Shown here piece by piece: positions 25,993 to 35,146 of a stretch of DNA of 60,854 nt (the stretch's first letter is position 1; the number at the start of each line of letters is the position of its first letter). Origin of the DNA: Murimonas intestini. GTDB lineage: Bacteria; Bacillota; Clostridia; Lachnospirales; Lachnospiraceae. The translations under genes were made by a program, and so were the position numbers. Where the stretch lies: contig NZ_JANKBI010000027.1 of NCBI RefSeq assembly GCF_024622195.1, positions 1 to 60,854 of the forward strand, read 5' to 3'. The notes below the pieces were generated by a model, which saw only the letters and a list, made by a program, of their open reading frames with translations, ran no database searches and was not told the origin of the DNA.

Positions 25993-28900
25993 TCAAACCT
26001 GCAGCAGCACTGTCTTGATCTCATATGGCTTTAATTCCAGTTTAATTTCTGCTGTCTTAAATTCTTCCACAGGCCTCTCCATCAGGTCAGACTCAGCCCA
26101 GGATTTTACCCGGAAGCCTGTCTGCATGGATACATTGTGCCTGTCACCTGCAAATTCATGGAAACGGACAACAATATAATTACCATCTTCAGATTTCTTG
26201 ACTGCATCCACCTCTGCCTGTTCACAATCCAGCTTAAGAAAACTCTCGTATCCTAAGCTGATGCTTCCCTCCACAGCTTTCATTGGATCATTCAGGGCAT
26301 ATGCCTCCCGGACAGTTCCGCCCTTCACAAAATCTCCACCATGGGGCAGAAGCGAGTATGTGAATACATGTGTTCCCTGGTCCTGAAGATGGTCCGGATG
26401 GGTAGCTGCCTTGATCAGACTGATACGCAGGACATTCCCCTTTACATCGTGGCCATATTTACAGTCATTGAGAAGGCTGACCCCGTAGCTGCGTTCTGAA
26501 AGATCCACCCACCTGTGGGCAACACTTTCAAACCTGGCCTGATCCCAGCTGGTATTCCAGTGGTTCGGCCTTTTCACATTTCCGTACTGGATATCATAAG
26601 TGGCGTATGTAGAACGTATATCCACCGGGAATGCAGCTTTCATGAGCTGATGCTTTTCATGATACTCTACATGCGTCACGAAATCAATTCTGCGGCTGAA
26701 CCTGTACAATATCATATCCTGGACAATCTCAGAATTCATGTATTTCCACTGGAACCTGATACAAGTGCGAAGCGGTCCGCTCTGTACAACCTCCCAGCCA
26801 GACAGCTCTGTGATCTCTCTCATCTTCTGCTGGTAGAAAATATCAATGTCCCAGGCATCATTATCAAGGGGTTTATCCTCAAACATCTGGAGCACATTAG
26901 CGCATTGACCTTCCGGCAGCACCTCTCTGGAAAATTCCCTGTCATAGAGCCTTGCAATCTGCCCGCATCCGTTCAGTTCCAGAATATAATACGGGGTTTC
27001 CAACCTTGTACCCTGCCTGGAAAACCAGGATGTTTCCGCAGTACTCTCCTGATCAGTCAGTGAGAACTCCAGCATTCCCATAGACGGTACCTTCCGGGCA
27101 TATACATAAGTCACGCCCTCCCCTGCCTGGGAATACATCTCTCTTCCTCCGGCATCTTTAAAGGTTCCTCTCCATACTCCTGGAACCGCCACTAATTCAT
27201 CACGTTCCCAGCCGGACGCATTGAATACAGTAAATGATGTTTCCGCCTTGTGTTTGGCTGTTCTTTTAACTGCCTCCGCTATAAAATCTTCCTCAACTTC
27301 TCTGGCTGCCGACTCAATATATTTATAATCTTGGGCTGAATCCACATATACTTCATTGATGGAAGACCCGGGAATAATATCGTGGAACTGGTCTGTCAGG
27401 ATATGCTTCCAGCCTTCAGTCAGCTTCTTCTGGTCTGCTGCCTCCATATCCCCTTTAAGCAGGCCTTTCATGACAGCCAGCCACTCAGCTCTCCTGTACA
27501 GCAGCTCCATCTTTCTGTTCATGCGTTTATTATGTGCATGGCTGGTATATGTTCCCCTGTGATATTCCAGGTACAGCTCGCCGTCCCAGGTGTGGACAAA
27601 TTGTTCTGTATCCCTCACTGTTTTATTCAGAGCTTTAAAATAATCTCCTGCTTTCTGTGTCTTCAGGTTCGGCAGCCCGGGAATCCTGTCAATGCGCCTT
27701 CTGTTTTCCAGCATATCCCGGTTCACACCGCCTCCTCCGTCTCCATAGCCGTAAGAGATCAGAAGCTCCTGATTCATCTCCTTTTCGCTGTAGGCTTTCC
27801 ATGCCCCCGCCACTGTTTCCGGCAGCAGCTGTCCGTTATATGTATAGAACCAGGACCCCGGCCTGCTGTCAGGCTCAGGTGTTGTGATAAAATGTGTCAG
27901 CACTTCACTGCCGTCCATTCCCTTCCACCAGAAGGTATCATGGGGCATCCTGTTAAACTGGTTCCAGCTGATCTTCGTAGTCATAAACGTCCTGATCCCG
28001 GATTTCTTCAAAATCTGCGGCAGCGCCCAGGAATATCCAAACACATCAGGAAGCCAGAGGTATTCTACATCTCTCCCGAACTCTTCTTTTATGAACCTGC
28101 TGCCAAGGAGCAGCTGCCTTGTGAGTGACTCTCCGCTTGTCAGGTTGCAGTCGGCCTCTACCCACATACCGCCGTCACATTCCCACTGCCCGTCTCTGAC
28201 TTTTTCTTTTATCTGGCTGTACAGCTCCGGAAAGTCCTGTCTGATATAATCATATAGCTGGGGCTGTGTCTGAAGAAAAATATACTCCGGATATCTCTCC
28301 ATAAGCCTCAAAACAGTACTAAATGACCTGGAAATCTTCTCTCTCGTGTGCTTCAGCCTCCATAGCCAGGCCACATCAATATGTGTATGCCCGATGCAGT
28401 CTACTGTCACTTTGGAATGTTTTTCCATGGAAGCGATCCTTTTATCCAGTATCTCCTGAGCCCTGTGTACTGTTTCATAAAACTCACTGCTGCCGGGATA
28501 AGACCAGTCAACAACCAGAAAAGCCGCATCCAGGGCTGCCAGCAGCTCATGCTTTATTTCATTGTCATCAGCCATGTTCCGTACAGCATCCAGTACCATG
28601 CTTCCCATATAGTACAGATCATCCGCCTGCTCATCCAGCCATGCAAGATCAGCTCTTTTGATACGGTGCTCCTGGATCCTGGGGATGCCGCCTCCTTCCA
28701 GACCTGACCAGAGCCGGAAAGTCAGGCTCAGCTGCCTGCCATAATCCTCTTCTCTGAAAAAAACTTCCTGGTGGTTCACATCCACGCCCTGATACGGCTC
28801 TCCGTTCAGATAAAGCAAAGATTCAAAGCCTGAATTATTTCCGGCTCCTGTATTTCCATAATCAAATATACCTACTGCCTTTTTTCCTATCCAGCCTGCA

Positions 28901-29124
28901 GGGATCACAATATCCTTGTGCATCCATAAATACTTGTCTCTGCCCGCCCAGACACTGCCTGTCTCCATGGTATCCCAGCCTTCAAAGCTGTCCGGGACTT
29001 CCGGGTTCACTGCCCCCTGAGAGTCCTCCCTCACTGCAAACTGTCCCAGAGCCATCACATCACGATATCTGTAGCCCTTCAGTTCACTTATCCTTCGCTC
29101 TAATTTTTTGTCTGTTAAAAACAT
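25993..29124 (-). CDS. GH38 alpha-mannosidase
   Basis: 1043 residues. GH38 catalytic region: zinc ligands in HTHIDVAWLW (His246, Asp250), QTQPQLYDYI, CDGGMWVEADCNL, and nucleophile Asp about 360 in LPDVFGYSW; the C-terminal beta-sandwich domains follow. It should hydrolyse terminal alpha-mannose residues with retention, in the cytoplasm (no signal peptide). It overlaps GH125 by 10 bp and was probably translated together with it. Its length matches bacterial class II alpha-mannosidases. Confidence 0.95.
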   Translation of the reverse strand: MFLTDKKLERRISELKGYRYRDVMALGQFAVREDSQGAVNPEVPDSFEGWDTMETGSVWAGRDKYLWMHKDIVIPAGWIGKKAVGIFDYGNTGAGNNSGFESLLYLNGEPYQGVDVNHQEVFFREEDYGRQLSLTFRLWSGLEGGGIPRIQEHRIKRADLAWLDEQADDLYYMGSMVLDAVRNMADDNEIKHELLAALDAAFLVVDWSYPGSSEFYETVHRAQEILDKRIASMEKHSKVTVDCIGHTHIDVAWLWRLKHTREKISRSFSTVLRLMERYPEYIFLQTQPQLYDYIRQDFPELYSQIKEKVRDGQWECDGGMWVEADCNLTSGESLTRQLLLGSRFIKEEFGRDVEYLWLPDVFGYSWALPQILKKSGIRTFMTTKISWNQFNRMPHDTFWWKGMDGSEVLTHFITTPEPDSRPGSWFYTYNGQLLPETVAGAWKAYSEKEMNQELLISYGYGDGGGGVNRDMLENRRRIDRIPGLPNLKTQKAGDYFKALNKTVRDTEQFVHTWDGELYLEYHRGTYTSHAHNKRMNRKMELLYRRAEWLAVMKGLLKGDMEAADQKKLTEGWKHILTDQFHDIIPGSSINEVYVDSAQDYKYIESAAREVEEDFIAEAVKRTAKHKAETSFTVFNASGWERDELVAVPGVWRGTFKDAGGREMYSQAGEGVTYVYARKVPSMGMLEFSLTDQESTAETSWFSRQGTRLETPYYILELNGCGQIARLYDREFSREVLPEGQCANVLQMFEDKPLDNDAWDIDIFYQQKMREITELSGWEVVQSGPLRTCIRFQWKYMNSEIVQDMILYRFSRRIDFVTHVEYHEKHQLMKAAFPVDIRSTYATYDIQYGNVKRPNHWNTSWDQARFESVAHRWVDLSERSYGVSLLNDCKYGHDVKGNVLRISLIKAATHPDHLQDQGTHVFTYSLLPHGGDFVKGGTVREAYALNDPMKAVEGSISLGYESFLKLDCEQAEVDAVKKSEDGNYIVVRFHEFAGDRHNVSMQTGFRVKSWAESDLMERPVEEFKTAEIKLELKPYEIKTVLLQV

Positions 29125-30440
29125 ATGCTGTCCCCCCGCTCCTGTTCATCTTCCATCTGTACCCCCAGTCCGCAGCAGTCCAGGACCAGCTCGCAGAAAA
29201 GGGCATTTGCCCAGGAAAACCATTCTCTTGTATACTTACACGGATCGTCCTTAAAAAAGCCCTCGTGCATAAATCCTGTCCCGCCGTCATTTCTGACCAT
29301 CAGATCCAGGACCTCCAGCTTCTCCTTAAGCGTACTGCCTGTCAGCCCCTGCATGGCCAGGGCAATATGCCAGATATATCCTGCAGGCGTATGGGCGCTT
29401 CCAATCCCGGCAGCGCTCCTGCCGCTGTAGAAATATTGATTTTCCTCACTTAGGATAAGCCTCCTTGTATTCTCCTCCACTTCCCTGTCTTTCCCTGTAT
29501 AACCTATATACTTCATCGAAAGAAGACTGGGTACATTGGCATCATCCATCAGACAGAACTGTCCGTATCCATCTGTCTCATAAGCATATACACGTCCATA
29601 TCCCGGTTTCTCAGTAATTCCAAAATGCTCTATTCCATCCCTGATCTCTTTTTCAAGGATCTCCGCCTCTTTCCTGACCGCTTCGTCATTCCATATTTTT
29701 TCGGAGATCTCCTGTATATATCCCATGATAACAGCTGCAAACATGTTGGACGGAATCAGGTATCCATATGTACATGCATCATCACTGGGCCTGAAGCCTG
29801 ACCAGATCATACCTGTACCAGGCCTTGTAAGCGCACCTTTTCCCTCTCTCGACAAAGTATCCTTAAAATATGCGTCCCTTCTGATAAAACGGTATTCTGA
29901 ATCCTGCTCATGCCTCTGCTCAGTCTTAAATACCTTCAATATTATCTCCACGCCTTTTTTAAATTCTTCATCGAACTGCACTGTGCAGCCGCAGGATTTC
30001 CACAGCTGCCATGCCAGCCAGACAGGATAGCAGAGAGAATCTACCTCAAATTTACGTTCCCAAACCCAGGGATTCTCCTTAGTCTCATCCTCAGACCAGC
30101 ATCTGCCATTTGGCTCTTCATTAAATGCGTTGGCATAGGGATCTATCCCTATATACTTCATCTGACGTTTGACAAGACCTGTTATAATCCTGCGTATCTC
30201 CCCACACTCTCCCGCCATCGCCAGATAGGGATGCAGCTGGGCTGCAGAATCCCTCAGCCACATGGCCGGAATATCCCCGGTGATCACATAAACAGTCCCG
30301 TCCTCCATCTCTTTCACTGTAGTTTCCAGGGTATCTGCGTAGCAGCGCTCAAATATCTCCGCCGCCTTCACCCTCTCTCCAAGTCTCTCCCTCACACTCC
30401 CGATCAGCTTCTGAACAGAAGCTTTGGTACACTTCTCCAT
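29115..30440 (-). CDS. GH125 exo-alpha-1,6-mannosidase
   Basis: 441 residues of GH125, an (alpha/alpha)6 inverting exo-alpha-1,6-mannosidase family. Diagnostic stretches: VYVITGDIPAMWLRDSAAQL, ANAFNEEPNG, GMIWSGFRPSDDACTYGY (acid region) and SAHTPAGYIWHIAL. It is expected to trim the alpha-1,6-linked mannose that GH38 enzymes leave. No signal peptide. First gene of the first glycan block; ATG at 30440 follows AGGAG. Pairing of GH38 with GH125 is known from N-glycan users such as Streptococcus pneumoniae. Confidence 0.95.
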   Translation of the reverse strand: MEKCTKASVQKLIGSVRERLGERVKAAEIFERCYADTLETTVKEMEDGTVYVITGDIPAMWLRDSAAQLHPYLAMAGECGEIRRIITGLVKRQMKYIGIDPYANAFNEEPNGRCWSEDETKENPWVWERKFEVDSLCYPVWLAWQLWKSCGCTVQFDEEFKKGVEIILKVFKTEQRHEQDSEYRFIRRDAYFKDTLSREGKGALTRPGTGMIWSGFRPSDDACTYGYLIPSNMFAAVIMGYIQEISEKIWNDEAVRKEAEILEKEIRDGIEHFGITEKPGYGRVYAYETDGYGQFCLMDDANVPSLLSMKYIGYTGKDREVEENTRRLILSEENQYFYSGRSAAGIGSAHTPAGYIWHIALAMQGLTGSTLKEKLEVLDLMVRNDGGTGFMHEGFFKDDPCKYTREWFSWANALFCELVLDCCGLGVQMEDEQERGDSICF

Positions 30441-30543
30441 AGATGTCTTCTCCTATTGATTTCCGGCTGTATAAAGCCTTGTTTTCATACTTAACAGTGT
30501 ACTAGATATTGAGCAAAACTGGAAGCATAAATAATATAATTTT

Positions 30544-30580
30544 TAAAAAAAGCCTGTACAAACATATTGTTTATACAGGC
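30544..30580 (-). terminator. Terminator of the GNAT/YoaP gene
   Basis: Minus-strand GCCTGTATAAACA and TGTTTGTACAGGC arms (30568-30580 with 30552-30564, one mismatch) followed by TTTTTTT. It separates this gene from the GH125 promoter region. Confidence 0.85.
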
Positions 30581-30595
30581 ACTGTACAGTTATCT

Positions 30596-31345
30596 TTATT
30601 TATTAAGTATTCTCTTCAGAGCAGCTTCATCCAGCAAATTCACTGTCTGAAACTCACCTTTGTAAAATACCCCCCAGTTATTAAAAACACAGGGAAGCTC
30701 CTTTGCTTTTTGAAGCGTATCTATCTGGATCAAAGATATGGGCACATCATTTATTTTGCAGTACTCTTTTGCCATATCAACGCTCCGGCAGACATAAGGA
30801 CACTGCATATCATAATAAATTGTCAGCTCCCTGTTTTCAATTTTAGGGGTTTTGACATTCTGTGCGAATTTTGGCGTTGTGCCGTCGAAAGAAAGGGCAA
30901 GCAGTTCGTACCCGTTTTCAGTCGCATCAACAGTCTCAAAGCCAAACTTCTTCGCAAAAGACTGGTCAGAAAGCCATGACTTTTGTTTTTTTGCCCCAAG
31001 CATACAAACACCGGATTTCCCCTTTTCTTTAGCATCGGCCAGACAGTATTCCATCAGCGCTCTCCCATATCCCTGTCCTTTATAGCTGCCCGAAACCCAC
31101 AGGCAGTACAGATAATAATAATTATCTCCCACTATAGGGACCCATGCAGTTTCAAGCGGCGCATATTCAATAAAGACCTGGGCCTTAACATTTAACTTTC
31201 TAAAGACATGGCCTTCCTTTATCCGTTCCGAAAGCCACTGCCTCTTTGCCTCTACACCTTTATGGGGCTTCCTGCTGCGTATAATGCAGCTTAAATGCTC
31301 ACTTCCAATATTTTCTGCCGTTAAATTTACAAATTCAGCGTTCAT
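30596..31345 (-). CDS. GNAT acetyltransferase with YoaP C-terminal domain
   Basis: 249 residues. N-terminal GNAT fold with the acetyl-CoA loop around SYKGQGYGRALMEYC (about 85-100), then a YoaP-type C-terminal domain with a thioredoxin-like look: YYDMQCPYVCRSVDMAKEYC around 185-205. The acceptor substrate is unknown. It is transcribed alone: terminator 16 bp after the stop, divergent MFS gene upstream. It interrupts the two glycan blocks and looks unrelated to them. Confidence 0.85.
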   Translation of the reverse strand: MNAEFVNLTAENIGSEHLSCIIRSRKPHKGVEAKRQWLSERIKEGHVFRKLNVKAQVFIEYAPLETAWVPIVGDNYYYLYCLWVSGSYKGQGYGRALMEYCLADAKEKGKSGVCMLGAKKQKSWLSDQSFAKKFGFETVDATENGYELLALSFDGTTPKFAQNVKTPKIENRELTIYYDMQCPYVCRSVDMAKEYCKINDVPISLIQIDTLQKAKELPCVFNNWGVFYKGEFQTVNLLDEAALKRILNK

Positions 31346-31472
31346 ATGCTCCCCCCGCTTTAAAATAATAATATTCAGTTTCCTGGTATGTTTTTATATG
31401 CATACAGCTTACCATACGGCAGACAGGAAGTCAAGAAAAATCGAACTCACGTTCTTTCATTATCCGGCAGCC

Positions 31473-31501
31473 TTGCATTTCCTGGCTTATACTGTTATAA
31501 T
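31473..31501 (+). promoter_or_regulatory. Sigma-A promoter of the efflux-type MFS gene
   Basis: Plus strand TTGCAT (31473-31478), 17-base spacer, TATAAT (31496-31501). The start codon of the MFS gene is about 225 bases further on, so the message has a long leader. Confidence 0.75.
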
Positions 31502-31509
31502 AGCGCCAA

Positions 31510-31733
31510 AGGACGGGATGATTCCTGTCATGATTTTACGGCGGAAGGGGGATAAATGCCATGCTCTGTATCTGCACAGCTCCATGCAAGGTCTGAAGAC
31601 GGGCGGATTTGCATGGAGGCGAATTTAAAAGTTACTGGTCACAGAATACACAGTAACATGTAAAAGGTTCGTCCGTCAGGACTTTGCATTTTAATATTTG
31701 ATATATCAGAACAATATTAAAAGGAGCAAAGTC
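31510..31733 (+). promoter_or_regulatory. Long leader of the MFS gene with possible leader peptides
   Basis: The leader contains an ATG frame of 35 codons (31557-31664) beginning MPCSVSAQLH behind GGAAGGGGGATAA, and another frame ending at 31628. It also holds a CATGCAA/TTGCATG hairpin (31582-31617 region) and a GTTACTG/CAGTAAC hairpin (31631-31657). Such an arrangement resembles translational attenuation of macrolide-efflux genes, but no coding conservation can be judged from one sequence. Confidence 0.35.
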
Positions 31734-33056
31734 ATGAAAACAAAACTGAATACATTATTTAAAGGTCTGTCTGCTTTTATTACTCTCTGGGCGACACAGT
31801 CACTGTCCGCTCTTGGCAGCGGGATGACGGGCTACGCACTGATTCTCTGGTCTTACCAGGAAAAAGGGTCAGCTCTTACTACTGCGCTGCTCTCCATCTG
31901 TTCCTATACGCCCTATGTGATTTTCTCTGCTTTTGCCGGCGCATTAAGTGACAAATGGAATAAAAAGCACACAATGTTAGTCTGCGACAGTACAGCTGCC
32001 CTGACGACAGTCCTGGTACTTGTACTGTTTATAACCGGCCATCTGGAAATCTGGCATCTGTATATCATTAATGCCGTCAGCGGTCTGATGAATACCATAC
32101 AGCAGCCTGCTTCTGATGTGTCGGTAAGCCTGCTCACCCCAAAAGAACAGTATCAGAGGGTCAGCGGAATGAAATCATTTTCTAATTCTCTTAATACAAT
32201 ACTGACTCCGGTGATTGCAACTGCTGTCTTTTCATTTGCCGGCATGAAGGGAGTCATTGCATTTGACCTTTTTACTTTTATAACTGCGTTCATAACATTG
32301 GCATTTTTTATCAGGATACCTGAAAAGAAACGGGACAGTGATGTGCAGGAGGAATCCATCTGGTCGTCTGTAAAGGCAGGCCTGTCCTACCTTCAGAAGA
32401 ACCGCGGGATACTGGATCTCATCCTCTTCCTGGCTGCAATCAATCTGATAGCTTCCATGTATGATGCTGCACTTCCTGCAATGCTTTTATCCAGAGACGG
32501 CGGCAGCACTGCTGCACTGGGTCTGGTAAATACTTTTACAGGCCTGGCCAGCCTTACCGGAAGTATACTTGTTTCTCTGATGCCTGCTCCCAAAAGCAGG
32601 GTGCGTGTCATCTGCAATTCACTGCTCTTTTCTATGAGCTTTGAAAATTTTTTGCTGGCTTTTGGAAGAAATATTCCAGTATGGTGTCTTGGCGCTGTCC
32701 TCGGATGGCTGATGATTCCTGTAATGAACGCCAATATGGATGTACTGTTCAGGACTCATATCCCTATTGAAATGCAGGGCCGTGTCTATTCTGCAAGAAA
32801 CACATTCCAGTTTTTTACTATCCCGCTGGGATCATTTCTTGGAGGACTATTCGTAGACAAGGTATTTGAACCGTTTATGGCTGCACAGGGGGCAGACAGC
32901 TTTTTTATAAAGCTGCTTGGCAGCGGTAAAGGCAGCGGAGCTGCACTGCTCTTTCTTGTTCTTGCTTTTGCGGGCATTGCGGTCTGTCTGATTTTCAGGA
33001 AAGACAGGCATCTGTGGATACTTGACCAGAAAAAGGCACCCGAACATTTACATTAA
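31734..33056 (+). CDS. MFS efflux transporter, macrolide-efflux (MefA/MFS_3) type
   Basis: About 440 residues and 12 membrane segments, with the loop motif GALSDKWNKKHTML between helices 2 and 3 and RVYSARNTFQFFTIPLG near helix 10-11, as in the MefA/enterobactin-exporter (MFS_3) branch. It probably exports a drug or other small molecule. ATG at 31734 follows AAAGGAG by seven bases; an upstream in-frame ATG at 31698 lacks a ribosome site. It is a single plus-strand gene inside a minus-strand glycan region, which suggests insertion of an accessory gene. Confidence 0.87.
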   Translation: MKTKLNTLFKGLSAFITLWATQSLSALGSGMTGYALILWSYQEKGSALTTALLSICSYTPYVIFSAFAGALSDKWNKKHTMLVCDSTAALTTVLVLVLFITGHLEIWHLYIINAVSGLMNTIQQPASDVSVSLLTPKEQYQRVSGMKSFSNSLNTILTPVIATAVFSFAGMKGVIAFDLFTFITAFITLAFFIRIPEKKRDSDVQEESIWSSVKAGLSYLQKNRGILDLILFLAAINLIASMYDAALPAMLLSRDGGSTAALGLVNTFTGLASLTGSILVSLMPAPKSRVRVICNSLLFSMSFENFLLAFGRNIPVWCLGAVLGWLMIPVMNANMDVLFRTHIPIEMQGRVYSARNTFQFFTIPLGSFLGGLFVDKVFEPFMAAQGADSFFIKLLGSGKGSGAALLFLVLAFAGIAVCLIFRKDRHLWILDQKKAPEHLH

Positions 33057-33060
33057 ATAA

Positions 33061-33125
33061 ACCCATCCGGAAATTCAGCGTTCCGGCTCCTTTTCAGGAG
33101 CCGGCGCCCCTATATCCGGATGGGT
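33061..33125. terminator. Nested hairpin terminator between convergent genes
   Basis: Outer arms ACCCATCCGGA (33061-33071) and TCCGGATGGGT (33115-33125) enclose an inner CCGGCTCC/GGAGCCGG stem (33083-33104). The minus-strand exit reads TTTATTTAA, fitting termination of the glycan operon; on the plus strand the T-run is weak. Confidence 0.65.
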
Positions 33126-33161
33126 CTATCCCATCGCTCTGTATTACTTTTTAGAATATCT

Positions 33162-35138
33162 CTATACCTCACACATATTTCCGGCAGAAACGATCCTTTC
33201 CCAGAGATTGCAGCTGGGCAGTACTGCCCCTCCGTCTGCTGCCGGTTTGTAAAAGAGGCGTTCTTCTTCCAGTTCAGGAAGACTCTCCCACTTTCCTTCC
33301 AGGTAACCACGGACCCGTTTAGAAGCGCTCTGCAGCCTTGCAGTCAGGCCGCCAAGACGGATATCCAGCACCTCGAAGCCGAATGGACGGCACTCTTCCA
33401 TCCAGATATCTTCTCTTAAATCCTTCAGGCAGATGCACAGCCTTTCACACTCTCTGAGAATGTCCGCACATTCACCGAGACGTTTTCTGTCATCCCGTTT
33501 ATATGCCGCTGCAAGCTCAAGGCCCAGCTCTGCCTTCTTTGACAACAGCTCTGCTGCAGCTGTATAATACCTGAATACCCGGATCATCTCTTCTTTTTCC
33601 GCAGTTTCAGGCTTCTTTTCCTGGGACAGCGCATCCTGGCAGCAGCCCTGCAGTTTATCAGCAAGCTGCCTGTAATATTTCCCCAGTTCCATTCCTTCCG
33701 TCTGCTTATCAAACAATCCCATCAGCACATCCTGATACAGCAGGTATTTAGACGGGTCGGCAGCTTCCTCATTTTCCTCTGTCGTTTGGGGTACCTTGTC
33801 CAGAGCATCAAGAAGCATATAGTCCTCTGACAGAAAGCCTCCAAACTGCTTCAGCCATCCATCAGCCCCGGCATGCAGCTCCTGTACGGATACTTCCTGC
33901 TCTGCATAACACAGCTGTGCAAAGCAGACAGTAGAAAACAGATCACAGGCCATGGGCGTCTCTGCCCCGTTGTCATACCAGAATGTACAGATAGCCTGAG
34001 GTATGCCAAGCTCTCTGCTGACCTTCATTCCCCTGCGCATAGTGGCGGCAGCTCTTGTGTAATTAGGCGCTATGCCATTCCACGTCCATCCTCCCGCCGC
34101 ATACGCTATATCTGTTCCCAGGAACTTCTGATGGAACCTGATATTTCTCAGGTATTCCTCCTCTGTATGGTGATAATAATCCCAGTATACGAGACGCAGG
34201 TCTGAGGGTACTCTCACATCTATTGTCACATCCTCATCATCGGGCAGATCATAATAGCCGCCTGTAGGTGAGAGCAGCTTCACATACATATCGCTCCAGA
34301 TCATGGAACTGTATCCCAGCTCCCTGCAGATCCCGTTTACTGTCTCCAGATGCTGCTTCATGATCAGGTCCGGCCGGGTATACCCGTTCCTGACCATATA
34401 TTTTCCGAATCCCAGCAATTCTGCCTCATCCATTCCCAGATGGATCTTCTTTGTGCGCAGAGGTTCCATGACATTTTTTATCATCTGACGTATTAATTCT
34501 ATAACTTTATCATCCCCGGACAGAAGAATATCCTTTATATCCCTCATATGCTCTTGGGAGGGCCAGCGAAGGAAAGTATTCAGATGAGCAAGCGTCTGGA
34601 TACATGGTATCAGCTCCAGCCCAAACCTGAACGCATAGTCGTCCAGCTCTCTGAGTTCCTCTTTTGTGTATCTTCCCCGGAATGCGCCGAAATAAGGATT
34701 CTCATCGATCGTATACAGATCTTCAATGTACAGCAGGATCTGGTTCATACCCATGGCCGCAATCCTGCGTATCCTCTGTTTTATCTGCGAAATATTTAAG
34801 GCCCCGTTCCTGGAACAGTCATACATCGGCCCCATCTCCTGAAATCCCGCTCTCTCCTCCTTTCTCCATTCTCCCGGCTCACCGCCATTCTTCATGCCCT
34901 GTTCATCCGCTTTCTGAAGGAAAAGGAAAAGTCCTCTGAACATCTGGGGCAGATCCCTGCCGCTAAGTGTCAGTGTCCTCTCCTGGGACTTGTATTCTGC
35001 ACACAGCATATTGTCTTCTATGGTTCTAAGCAGCACCCTGATTCCCTCTGTCTCGCTGCAGGTATGGCCCTGCTCTGTTAAAAGCTCTTCAAATCCTCCC
35101 CGCAGATTTTCATCTGCTTCGTTCAAACAAAATATCAT
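33162..35138 (-). CDS. GH20-like beta-N-acetylhexosaminidase
   Basis: 658 residues with a TIM barrel of the GH20 HexD-like type: MGPMYDCSRNG entry strand, HLNTFLRW, and the catalytic Asp-Glu pair 237-238 in KIHLGMDEAELLG, with MIWSDMY and YWDYYHHTEEEY downstream. It should release terminal beta-GlcNAc or GalNAc using substrate-assisted catalysis. The C-terminal ~200 residues are helical. No signal peptide. ATG at 35138 lies 8 bp after the GH29 stop. Last gene of the second glycan block. Confidence 0.87.
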   Translation of the reverse strand: MIFCLNEADENLRGGFEELLTEQGHTCSETEGIRVLLRTIEDNMLCAEYKSQERTLTLSGRDLPQMFRGLFLFLQKADEQGMKNGGEPGEWRKEERAGFQEMGPMYDCSRNGALNISQIKQRIRRIAAMGMNQILLYIEDLYTIDENPYFGAFRGRYTKEELRELDDYAFRFGLELIPCIQTLAHLNTFLRWPSQEHMRDIKDILLSGDDKVIELIRQMIKNVMEPLRTKKIHLGMDEAELLGFGKYMVRNGYTRPDLIMKQHLETVNGICRELGYSSMIWSDMYVKLLSPTGGYYDLPDDEDVTIDVRVPSDLRLVYWDYYHHTEEEYLRNIRFHQKFLGTDIAYAAGGWTWNGIAPNYTRAAATMRRGMKVSRELGIPQAICTFWYDNGAETPMACDLFSTVCFAQLCYAEQEVSVQELHAGADGWLKQFGGFLSEDYMLLDALDKVPQTTEENEEAADPSKYLLYQDVLMGLFDKQTEGMELGKYYRQLADKLQGCCQDALSQEKKPETAEKEEMIRVFRYYTAAAELLSKKAELGLELAAAYKRDDRKRLGECADILRECERLCICLKDLREDIWMEECRPFGFEVLDIRLGGLTARLQSASKRVRGYLEGKWESLPELEEERLFYKPAADGGAVLPSCNLWERIVSAGNMCEV

Positions 35139-35146
35139 CTTCTGCC

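Noticed and set aside
30596..33056. GNAT/YoaP and MFS genes as parts of the glycan system
   Set aside because: Each has its own promoter or terminator, the MFS gene is on the opposite strand, and neither family is linked to glycan breakdown.
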